From Astropecten irregularis (lineage: Eukaryota > Echinodermata > Asteroidea > Paxillosida > Astropectinidae), in contig OZ020260.1 in the NCBI GenBank assembly GCA_963971285.1, forward strand, positions 8,652,798 to 8,716,797: a stretch of 64,000 nucleotides of DNA, given 5' to 3'. Numbering within the stretch: the first letter of the stretch is position 1; each line of letters starts with the position of its first letter. This document shows, in pieces, positions 47,001 through 58,719 of this stretch. Under the pieces are notes generated by a model that worked only from the letters and a program-made list of their open reading frames with translations, did no database searches and was not told the origin of the DNA. A program made the position numbers and the translations under genes.

Positions 47001-48740
47001 GGATTGTTAAGAGCATGTTTGTTTCGACATTCGAGACATAGAGATCCACGCCCCATGCAGGATACACTAAAATGGGATCCCGATAAGCAAGATCCATGAT
47101 CTCATATGTGAAACAAACAGGCTTTTCAAACCAAGGCTTTCTAAAAAGAGCCATTAAGCAATATTTTCCAGAGTCTGGTCACCTGGGGTGCTTCAGATGG
47201 CAGGGGGCCCGACCCGCCCTTACTCTCGGGGAAACCGGGACTATCTGTGGGAGTGTCATTCCTTCAGGATGGTCAGCTTTAATACCCAGTTCATGTTTGA
47301 TATAATGCCCTCAGTGGTCGGCATCAAACAGGGTAACACCATGTTGGATTTTAGGGGTTTGAGACTATTACAACACCCAAACATGAAAGCATAACTGGTT
47401 TTTAATAGCAACGCTTCGGCAACTGAAGAACTGGACCACTGTCCGCTACAGTGACCCGTCCACAATTCACTGATCACGGCATGGTGAACCCGAATCCGGC
47501 TCCACAGGATATAACAGACTCCGCAGCATCCAGTTCTTCAGTTGCCTGATGAAGGCTAGCAGTACCAGCAGCCAAAACATCGCTACCAGCAACACGACAT
47601 CGCATGACTTTGATCACATTTCTTAACTGGTATTGTTCCGTGTCATTTCTTACCTGAGTATACAACATATTTTAGTGATGAGGATATGGCCCACTTGCCT
47701 CCGCCAACACCACCATTCCTTAATGGGGCACTATACTGTATACAAGTATTCAAGTCTTTGAGACAAGCTAGACAGCTTGCTTTTACAGAGCTAGATGTAC
47801 ATCACTGAGCTACATTATGTGTGCTTTACCTTCGGTCATGACATCAATGTTCCTATGAACCAGTGGGTTCATCACTTTCAATTCTGCCACTCACTACATT
47901 TGACGTGTGTTTCTTACACTACAGGATGCCTTGATTCCATGTGTAAAACTTAACACGTACTTGCTCGAACCTATCGCTATATGCTAATGTACGTGTTGCT
48001 AACAGTCATCAGATACTAGCGGAACTGTATGTAACTGGGTCGGGAGACCCAATTGATACTTGGGTTGGATATCGATCCGCAGCCTATGGCTACACAACTA
48101 CGTATGGTGGGGTTTTGCACCCAGGGCGAGATGCAGTGGTCGCCATGACACATGACACTTACATTATTCATATTGTATAGTGTTATCACACATTTTACAT
48201 TTTACACTTTATACATTCTCACCAGTTAAGCTGATGGTGTATAAGTCGTTTCCTGACTTGTTCATTGCAGCTATGAAGAATTGCATTTGCAGTTCACAAC
48301 AAGGTGAAAGCAGAACACTTAGAGGATGAGGACATCAACGAGCACATTGATGGAAGCAATTGGTCTCACCAATTATCATTTCCTACAAAAGGTCAGGTGA
48401 CATTCGCCTATGAGTCGTCTTGAGAAAAGTCAACTGTGCAGGACTAAATCCATATATTTTGCCAATTCAACATTGTGTCACTTTGATTCCTCCAACCATA
48501 TCCATCTCATGGAAATACTCCATAAGTGAAAAAGAGGACCAGGGCCTTTGTGTGGGCCTGTGAAAAGTGGTTTCAATATCTGTGCAGACACTTAACATTG
48601 ATCAGGACACCGGGGTACTTGCTATCCTTCTGCCCTAATGAGGAACATGGTGGATCCCTAAATATCGGATCATTTGCCTTAAACAAAACAGGCCCCATAA
48701 GAATTACTCATTCGGCTGCTCGTCTGATAAAGAAATATCT
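47001..48740. other. Intergenic, no gene recognised; one strong inverted repeat
   Basis: GGCAACTGAAGAACTGGA (47418-47435) and its exact complement (47529-47546) form an 18-bp inverted repeat with a 93-base spacer. CACCCAGGGCGAGATG at 48118 is a diverged relative of 36914. No coding region could be supported. Confidence 0.5.
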
Positions 48741-49160
48741 ACAAGGGAAACTGACTGACTTTTTAAAGTTATTGAAAGGTGAACAAAACAAAGTGACTGG
48801 AGCGGGATTCAAACCGGCGACCTCCTGAGCACAATACAGGTGTTCTACCAACTGAGCTATCCAGCCCTACATTTGTGGTGTCCCTAATAGTCAATTAGTC
48901 TATTGTGGTTATTTGATGATTATATTAATTAAAAAACTGTATCCTCTTTGAGTTATCCCCCATGTACCGTTCTAAGGTTGTGGCATTGCTGCACATATCG
49001 GTAAAATGATCCTTGGGGTATGGCGGTGTGTGCGTGGTTTCATGGCTTCTGACTGCCAAACGAACAAAGATAATTGACTATTGGGGACACCACCAACATA
49101 GGGCTGGATAGCTCAGTTGGTAGAGCACCTGTACGGTCGCTGGTTTGAGTCACTTCATGG
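48741..49160. repeat. Head-to-head pair of tRNA-derived SINEs
   Basis: A minus copy (48741-48900) with A box TAGCTCAGTTGG and B box GGTTTGAATCC is followed by a plus copy (48908-49160). The plus copy has the full leader (GCACATATCGGTAAAATGATC, GTGTGCGTGGTTTCATGGCT) and A box TAGCTCAGTTGG but a damaged B-box region. Confidence 0.82.
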
Positions 49161-49296
49161 AATAGTTTGATATGTGTTTGGATTTGTTAAATCTAATTAA
49201 TAAATGGGACTAGAAACTTAATGACAGGCATTGTTGCAGTTAATTGCCTTGTATATTACATGTAATTATATGCCAGTTTGTACTTAAAGGTGTAAA

Positions 49297-49774
49297 ACAC
49301 CTTAGTACATAGTATCATACTTTGGTTTTTGTCAAAGAAGTACAGATTCATGGGCAAAAATATCAAGGAAGATACAGTCACAGTCATCTGTGAAAATTTC
49401 AGTCCCACACTGTAGAGTTTCCACCAAGAGGGCAATATTATAATTCTCAAATGCGGAAGTAACGGCAGCGCCCTGTATCTCATGTGTGCCGACCTCATTA
49501 AGTGTTGCTTGGTTTATCAAGTGTTGCCATACCAGTTCCACTTAGTTTGTAAGTCTTAACCTTCTTTGTTAATTACATTTTCCTATTTTGTCTTCGGTTA
49601 GTCCTTGGGCTTGTTTACAGTTTCACACATTTTGTAATTGTTTACTGTTTGTTTTGCCACACAGGACTCCATCATCCTTGTTGATGCATTAAAGAATATC
49701 CGCTACCAACAATCGAGGAGTCTGTTTCTTCACACACGGTGCACACTTTTTTAGAAAATCGTGAAAAACGGGGG
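49297..49774 (+). mobile_element. TTAA-type MITE split by a solo LTR
   Basis: The MITE runs from about 49297 (TAGTATCATACTTTGG) to 49410 and resumes at 49738 (GGTGCACACTTTTTTAG) before being lost near 49774. Confidence 0.8.
49411..49732. mobile_element. 322-bp solo LTR with CACAC duplication
   Basis: The sequence starts TGTAGAG and ends TTTCTTCA, the TG...CA form of LTRs, and is flanked by the 5-bp duplication CACAC (49406-49410 and 49733-49737). It lies exactly inside a sequence that is continuous in the other MITE copies, which defines the insertion. No internal retroelement sequence remains, so recombination between LTRs probably removed it. Confidence 0.85.
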
Positions 49775-50654
49775 TGCTATATCAAACATTAACACAACAT
49801 CTCCATCACAGACATATAACGCATAAACTGCCAGATGATATCCGGGGCGGCCGACTAAAACTATGAGCAAATTCACCTCTCACTATAGGGAATTTACGCA
49901 CAGTTGAAGAATTCCAGCCAAAAAATTCCATGAAGGCATTTTTAATTTTACAAAAGATCTCATAAGGCTCATGTACTTCATAGTAATGCGATGCCAACGT
50001 TTATACAGTGTACCTAGAAATCAATAGCTAGCGAGACAAAAAAAAGCTTAAAACCTTAACAAACTAATGCAGTTAGTTACAAATTACAGTAACGCACACT
50101 GCACGCCAAACACACGCAGCTTGCACGCGCAGTGATTGACCGCTTTGCCCATACTTTTCGGAATCAAGGATAAGTGCGCACAATGCGGTCTATGCATTTA
50201 TATGTCTATGTTGTGTTCATCTTTGATATACGGTAGTATCCTCAGTGCCTGGTGTGAAACAGGGTTACATCGTGTTGGAGTTAAAGGATTCAAGTCTTAA
50301 AGGTACATAATCGAATGCCTAATGCACTTGCCACCTATGTCTTTTCTCAAATGAAGTTGAAAAAATGTTATAGTTGGCAACTACAGTTATGTTGGGAAAA
50401 AAATTAAAAGTAATCCTTTCAGCCGAAAAAAAATATAAAACACTTGTCTCAGGCTGATTTTGCACATTACATATAGGAGACACTGCCTGCAGATAAAAGA
50501 TGTATTCAGAAATTTATTCATGCACAATGTACATACAGTAAGCTTTTTTGTCAAATGCTTTTAATGGGCATTTCACAGAGTGTAATCCCCTTTATACAAC
50601 TGCTAGATGGAGGGTTATTATTATTTCACTTGATTCTGCAGTTGGCAAGTTTTG
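49775..50654. other. Intergenic, no gene seen
   Basis: Nothing recognised beyond short AT-rich simple sequence. Confidence 0.4.
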
Positions 50655-51013
50655 TTAAAGGTAATATCATACTTTGGTTTTTGTCAAAGAAATACAGATT
50701 CATGAGCAAAAATATCAAGGGATATACAGTCAGAGTCATCTGTGAAAATCAGTCACACGAGTTGGGTGCCCACTTTTTGAGAAAACAGTGAAAAACGGCC
50801 ACAGTATTTCTTAAGTCTTTTCTCTTTTATTTTTGATCTTTAAAAGATCAAAAATAATTTTGGTCATTGGTTTTACTCTTTTCTGGATAAATACAGCATT
50901 TCAGGTAGAACAATTTGACCGTTATGTTTCTACCATCACCATCTTTATACCCTACGTAAATCTGTGAAGATTTCTGTTTTGGGTATGCTACCAGAATATG
51001 ATACTACCTTTAA
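50655..51013 (+). mobile_element. TTAA-type MITE, full length
   Basis: Ends TTAAAGGTAATATCATACTT and AATATGATACTACC-TTTAA with TTAA at both flanks. The central TTTAAAGATC palindrome is intact. At 359 bp it is the best-preserved copy in the window. Confidence 0.87.
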
Positions 51014-51799
51014 ACAACAATAATGGGATGACCACCACACTCTGCCAATAATAAGGTGTTGCCTTAGTACTTTTTGTGATTAACTAGAAAAAATGTTACC
51101 ACCATAAATATGTTTGTATGTCTTCTGTTCTAAAACCTTATTAGAATGTCTGGCTCATTAGAAGGAAAGCCCCAGGGAAAAAGATGGTTTATTTTAGTGT
51201 ACAAGTGTATGGAAGTGCCACTGTATTATACCAGTCTTGGCTATCAATAGCATAATCAATATCATTATCATACTAAAGCCCATAGTACCAGAAGTTGAAG
51301 TACATGTAAATGAAACTTAAACTACAAAATGGGAGCTGAAAAAAGGTCATACACAAAAGTAACAAGCTTGCCTACAACGTAAACTTTCATTAAAAAGCAC
51401 ATATCTTGTGGCAGTTTTAAATAATGCTTTAATTTTGTTACACTTAAGATTATCAGACCATTACAAACCAGAACAAATAACATAGAGGCCTGATATATTT
51501 CAATTTAATGTAGGACATTTTTCCCAAAGGCTTGAAATATCATATTTAGTCAATGATTAAACTTTGTATAAGTGTCCAGCTCATATTATATACTTTTAAA
51601 ATTGATAAGTTGAAAATAAAATACCCAAACACCAAATTACTATTACTCAAATACCCAACATATAATAAATAATCAAAATCAAAATTCAGTTAAAAGTGAT
51701 ATACATGTTTTAGGTGGAGTGAATAGGTGGTGTATGATAAGTTTTCCACAAAACTTGAATCTATAATGATTTATGTTTTTTGTCTCCTGTCTCTCAAAT
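51014..51799. other. Intergenic DNA and probable QSOX 3' UTR
   Basis: AT-rich DNA downstream of the QSOX stop codon on the minus strand. No clear AATAAA on that strand was settled on. No other gene. Confidence 0.4.
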
Positions 51800-52338
51800 T
51801 TATAACTTAAGTAGCTTTATCTTTCGTCTGTGCCGGACACAAACATAAATCACCATCAATAATGCTAAACAAGATGCATACAGTAAAAAGCAAAGACTCA
51901 TGTCTGTCATATCAATGCCTAAATTAAATGATCCATTGGAAGCCATCTTGCCCATTTTTACATCTGCTTGCACATCATTTGGTTTATGTTCTGCTTTTGT
52001 TTCAAGGAAACCTATGTTTCTGACACTGTATAAGCTCTTCAGGTAACGCAGAACATTGCTTTCCCTCCATCCACCATTATAGCATGTCTGGCAATCAGCA
52101 AGAGATGGAAACTGGATTTTTGGATATTGGGGATCTTCAGAAAGATCTCCAGCCAGCCGTTTGTTGACCCGATTGTGTGTGTTCCACAACCACAGAACTG
52201 ACTCATCTAACGTTTTTACTTCAGATTCCAGGTTCAAACTTTCTTTGGAAAAATTCTCACTGCATTCTCTACAACCAAAGAAGTGCTGAATGTAACCCTT
52301 CATAGCATGAAGCACTTCCTTGCTGTCTGATCCAGGAT
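51800..52338 (-). CDS. QSOX1: QSOX last coding exon (CxxC, FAD motif, membrane anchor)
   Basis: After acceptor TTGATAG the exon completes a Tyr codon and reads [20 protein letters not shown] then GCRECSENF. Further on are [20 protein letters not shown] (FAD contact), CQTC, and a terminal hydrophobic stretch [20 protein letters not shown] followed by RHRRK. The stop is TAA at 51802-51800. The open frame continues upstream to an ATG at 52399, but the splice acceptor and the match to the preceding exon show that the first 20 or so codons of that frame are intronic. Confidence 0.94.
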
Positions 52339-55300
52339 CTATCAACAAAGGAATATAACAATTACATGCCATATGAATCAACCACAAATTGATTGGCACG
52401 TTAAAGCAAAAACAAAATTTGGTTTTAATACAGTACTTTTTTCAAGTGAACAAAGAAAAATTTACTAGAGTGGGATTCCAACCTGGCACCCCCGGAATAC
52501 TGTACCAGCACTCTATCAACTAAGCTATCACCTTGTGAAATGGAACAGTACATCTGTCACCTCGTGAAATTATTCTTACCATTCTACTCGTAAACGTTCA
52601 TTATTTGTATATAAATATCTTATGTTTTTTCTGCACTCACGTTGTTAATTTAAAGTAATGTTAGTAAGAGATGAGAGTGGCCACAAATCTGAATACACCA
52701 AGCAAAAAAGCCTTAATTTAGACATTTCTATACTTTTGTACAGGGCAGGTGTACAATAAAACTGAAATTCCAAATTAAAATCTAAAAAGAAAAATCTTAA
52801 ATCAGATTTAAATCTGAACTCGCACATCCCTGGTTAGTACAGTTAGTACAGTCTGGACTCTAGAGTAACAATACAAAGTCATGTGATCTGAAAAGGATGG
52901 CAGACGACTTTCATTGCAAACTATTCCATAAAGGAAATTGAAGGTGAAATTGACAATTTGGTTGCCGGGAAGTCCAATGGTTTACCTATTTTGTAATATT
53001 CACTATGCTCCCCTTTCTGATTGCTGATGTAAAACATACTCTTGAAGCATGTATGAAATCCTTTATGTATTAATGGCATTAGCATGGCTTCAGGAAAACA
53101 AAACTCAGATTTCGTAATTCCCTAATTTTAGTACTAGGACCATTTCCTTAAATCAACATTTTGTTTTTCAGAATGCTCATATTCATATCATGTTTATAAT
53201 TTGGGTGAATGGTTGGAGTGCCAGGGTGAAGATTAAACAAACAAACAAACACAGTCCAAAGCCTTCAGCTGAATAAATTTAATAGGGTCACCTCATATGA
53301 GCTGCTAACTTCCTGCTAAATCCATTGCTTACTTCTAGTGATACATTGCAGCAAAATGCCCGTCGGAACGAAAATTAATAGCTAAATTCACTGAAAAAGC
53401 TGTTCATTATTTTTATTATTATTATTAATGAAAATTCCCACTTGCCAAAGTAGTGTGGTAGGGGTCTACAAACAAATACTTACCTGTAGTGTGTAGAGCC
53501 ACTACATATGAATTTTAATCTTGCAGCAAATGCTTCGCTAAGACTTTTACACAATTATTTGAAAACTATTGTAACTCATTAACAAATACCTGTAGAGCTA
53601 CTACATTTGCATAGAATAGCACCAAGAGAGAGTGGAGGGCTACGCAAGATACTCCTATAAGTGACCAAGAAAAAAGACAGAATCAACCAGGCTGTAGTTG
53701 GTACAGATGGGTGCCAACTGGGCCGGAAGTAGGCCAGTAAGTGGAGCTGAATTTGCAGCATCTGAACTCAACATAAATTAACAAGGTCCATCATTGGACA
53801 TGAGGCCCAGTAACTTTAGCCATGTGTCTCCTGGGGCCTCTGATACCAGTGCTATACATTGCTGCAGATTCATAATGTGTTCGTCTGTTGGACAGGCTAC
53901 CCCCCATGCAGAGGTCTAGTTGTGCCCCCAAGAAATTAGGCAAGCTCACCACAAGGCCCCAAGTTTCCAGGATTGCTCTAACCATAGTGCCACGGGACTG
54001 GCCCATGATAAGCCAATGAAAGACTTTGGAGAACCGGTCTACTAGTCAACAGCGCACGCAGAACGGCAGGGCCATGAACTCGTCCAAGGTTTCATTGTAC
54101 AGTAAACAGAGGAATTCGTGGTGATATGGGTGGCTGATACATGTGTGCCTCTGTTGTCCTGGGGAAACTGGCAGGTGAAAAATGGTTGGAAGGTAGTACA
54201 AAATACACAAAATACACCCCAGGGCAGATTTGACTGGTTCTTCCCCTTTGGCTTCAGAGCCGACTTCAGAATAATTGTGTCCATCGCTTCCAGACAGTTG
54301 CCTTCTGTCTCCACAGACTCCTCAAATTTTCCTGCAAAGAGGTCCTCACCAATTAGAGGGAGCGCATTGAAGTGTTTACGAGCCCCCTCCGATGGGAGGA
54401 ACAGAGCATTTAACACATTCATTCTTTGAAAGGAGGTAGAAAATGTTGAAATCCATGGAAACTGTTCAAGACCATTGCACAACTCTTGCTATAGGCAGTG
54501 GAAGGCTGTTTTAAGGGGATCAACTTAAATGGGAGTTTCCTCCTCGCAACCAATGGCAAGATATTCCGCTAGAAGGAAAGATGACATTCACATCCCAAAG
54601 CGAGAGGCCGAGTCCACCATCTTGGGCTTTCCCCGGGAGCGGTACTTTTAGAAAAATGATTTTTGCTGACATGGCACCACTTTTAGCTGCTAATATGTCT
54701 TTTGGCAAGTCTGGCAAGGTCAATGAGACAAACAACCTGTTGAAAAGGGGAAACGGTAGTTGCCCAAATTATGACACCGGTATGAGGTCCGTCGCATGTG
54801 TACTAAATTAAATTCATGTAAAGCAAGTGGGCCTGATGGTGTGTGCAGTAAAACACTTAAATTATGTGCCAGTGAGTTAGCAGTTCCCTTTAAGAAATTG
54901 TTCCAATCATCCATTGCCATGGGGACTGTTCCAGCTTTATGGAAATTGGCTACGATCATCCCTGTTCCAAAAATTATGTTTCCTAAAGAAATGATTACCG
55001 TCCGGTTGCCCTTACACCGGTTCCAATGAAGTGTCTGGAAAGGATTGTTATGAAACGTTTAATGCCTTCTATCAACTGTGAGTCGATTGATCCATTTCAA
55101 TTTGCTTATCAACCTAACCGCAGTGTTCAAGATGCGGTGGTTACACTGTTAAACACAATTTACCATCATTTGGAAAAATCTGGTTCCTTTGTAAGACTTC
55201 TCTAGTGCATTCAACACAATTCAACCGCATCTGTTAACTAGGATACTCTATGATTTACATGTTAATCCAACCCTCATCAAGTGGATAAATAGATTTCTTG

Positions 55301-58300
55301 TAGATAGGGGCCAAAGGGTGAAGGTGAATTCTGCTCTCTCAGCAGTTTTATATTCAAGTACGGGTGCCCCTCAAGGCTGTGTGCTATCTCCCTTGTTGTA
55401 TACACTTTATACCAATGACTGTGTTGCTACTGATTCATTTAATGTTGTAGTTAAATATGCGGATGACAATGCTATTGTTGGACGTATGTGTCCTCACAAT
55501 GACTCTTTAAATTGCTACACGAATGAAGTCTCCAAATTCAATGATTGGTGTGATAAAATCTGCCTTAAAATAAATGTCCTCAAGACCAAAGAGATGGTAA
55601 TTGATTTCAGGAAGAACAAAACGGCTGTTCCTACGGTGGACATAAAGGGCCACTCAATTAAAAGAGTGTCAGAATACAAATATTTGGGCACTATTATTGA
55701 TGATAAATTAAAATTTGACAAATGTTCTAAGACTACATGTAGCAAATTGAACCAAAGACTTTTCTTTTTGAGGAAGCTCAATTCTTTTCGCATTGACAAC
55801 ATTATACTTGACATGTTCTACAAGACTATTGTGCAAAGTGTTTTATCTTTTAATTTGGTTTGTGTATTTGGGAACATGCCTGATGTGGATAAGTGTAAGT
55901 TTAGTAGGGTAATCAAACAGGCAGAGAAAATCACTGGTATGTGTCAACAGAGTGCACAGACACTCTATTCTACTCAATTGTGCAATATCTGATGATTTAC
56001 ATCCTCTACACTCACAATTTGTTATGAATAGGAGAGGAACCCTCATGCAACAAAGAATTCGCACTCAACGCTACAGTAAATCTTCCGTTCCCTCGGCCAT
56101 TAGAACTTGTAAAATTGTGGATATTTTTATAGGCTTTTAATTGTATTTTAAATGTGTGTATTTCTATGTTTTATTTTAAATAATGTGTGTATTTTTATGT
56201 TTTATGTCAAAGGCCAAATTAATTTCCCCGGTGGGACAATAAAGTTTTTATCTATCAATCGGGCAAAATGTAGACATTTCAGAGATATTCTTGATGACTG
56301 CCGAGGTGATGGCAACCGTATGTTTTGTGTTCTGGACAGTTTGCTTGGTCGACAGTCAGTGCCTGTCCTTCCATCATGTAGTTCTGCACAGCAACTGGCA
56401 AATCAATTTAGCCAGTTCTTCCAGCAAAAAATCCTCACCATAAGGTTGAACTGTGCAGATGAAGTTAGTTCATCAGATAATGATCACGAAGAGGAAATGT
56501 CAGCTACAGTAACTAGATGCGACTTTTCTCTGGAAACGGTGTCCTATCTTCAGATGGAGAAATTAATCAGACAGTCCCCACCAAAACAAAGTGATCTTGA
56601 TCCACTTCCGACGAAGCTTGTGAAGACCTGCCTGCCAGTTATTGCCCCAGTGATAACATCAATCGTGAACTCGTCAATAGTACACGGCGTTGTCCCGGAA
56701 GCCCTGAAAATGGCTACAGTGAGACCAGTACCTAAACTTCGGAAAATGAACTCTGATGAAGCAAATGAGCTGAAGAATTACCGACCCATCACAAATTTAC
56801 CTTTCTGTGCAAAGCTCCTGGAGAAAGTTGTTGCCGATCAACTTGTACAACACCTCTCGTGTCATCAGATAAATGAACAGTTTCAATCTGCGTATAGGAG
56901 ATTTCATGGGACAGAGACCGCTCTCATGCGCATCCAAAATGACATTTTGATGACGATTGATAAGGGAAAAGTTGCCATTTTAGTTCTGTTGGACTTAAGT
57001 GCAGCTTTTGATGCTATCGATCATCAAATTCTTCTCCGGTGGCTGGAGTCCTACGTTGGCGTATCATCTGACACTCTGCGATGGTTTACATCTTACTTAT
57101 CCAACCGGCATCAGACAGTGAGAGTCAACACCCAACATACTACCGGACATGCAACATACCCACTGAGGTTTGGAGTCCCACAAGGATCCGTCTTAGGACC
57201 TATCCTCTTTAACATTTATATGCTTCCTATTGGCAATGTGATTGGAAAACACGGCCCAAATTACCACTTTTATGCCGATGACACGATGCTATACTTGTCA
57301 ACGTCACCAGTATCAGAGAATGTGACAAGCAGTGTTAGTGTCATTGAGAATTGTTGCATAGATATTAAAAGATGGATGACCTCAAATTACTTGAAAATGA
57401 ATACCAATAAGACAGATGTTCTTGTCATTGGTACACCATTGAATTTGAAAAAGGTTTCTGTTCTTAATATTAATGTTTGTGGAGACTGTATCACATCATC
57501 AAATCATGTGAAAAACCTTGGAGTCACCATTGACTGTAATATGAACATGCAGACACATATTAGAGAGGTTTCTCGTAAATGTATGTACCATTTGTATAAT
57601 ATCGGCAAGATAAAAAAGTATCTGAGTTTTCCTATCATGCAACGGATTATCACTTTGCTTATCATGACCAGAATTGACTACTGTAATGCATTGTTTGGTG
57701 GTCTACCCCAGACCACACTAGCCCCTTTGCAGAGAGTTCAAAACTGTGCGGCCAGAATTCTCACAGGGACTAGAAAGTTTGATCATATAACACCGGTGCT
57801 CATGAAACTTCACTGGCTTCCAGTCAAATATCGGATTATTTATAAGCTGTGCTTGCTCGTTTATAAATGTATTAACGGTCAGTGTCCAAACTACTTGAAT
57901 GAATTAATAATTAGTACTAGATCTGTTTCTCGTAGACCTACTCGCCAGTCCCAAGATCCAACAAGGTTACACTATCCAATGACTAAGTTGTCTTTATATG
58001 GTGACAGAGCATTTTCAGTAGTCGCTCCACGGGAATGGAACAAGCTAAATAGAACACTTCGAGCATCTGAATCTGTCAGTACATTTAAATCTGGTCTAAA
58101 AACTCATCTTTTTAAGCAAGCGTTTTTTAAGATAATAGTCAAAATTTCCCTTGTTAGGTTTATCTTTAAAGATATTTGGGAATTTTTTTTAAACATTTAT
58201 TATTGTTCGATGCCACTGTGTTTTTGCCAAATTTGTTGTTTTACTATTTGTACTGTACTGTTTTTGAGTGTCTAATTGTCCCAATTCCATACTTTTTTGT

Positions 58301-58677
58301 TAAGGAAAATTTTATGATTTACGATTTGTTAAATATTTATAATAGCTGTAATAGATGTTCAAACTTGTAGTTTCTATTTCCGTTTTGTACTATTTTTTAG
58401 TGTAATATTAATGTGATTAATGTAAATGTCCAAATTTCCTATTCCGGGTAATGATATATTGTAAGGTTTCAAATGTAACTTGGATCATTTTTTTAAACAT
58501 TTTATAATTGTTAATTATTTTTTTTTTTTAATCTGTTGTTTTACTAAGCCTTAATGTTTAAAGTATTTTTAATGTTTTATCCAGTGTCAACTTTTTATGG
58601 AAAGCGCCCTGGAGCACGATTTTATCATGGACGGACGCTATATAAATGTTAACTTATTATTATATTATTATTATTAT

Positions 58678-58719
<42 letters not shown>

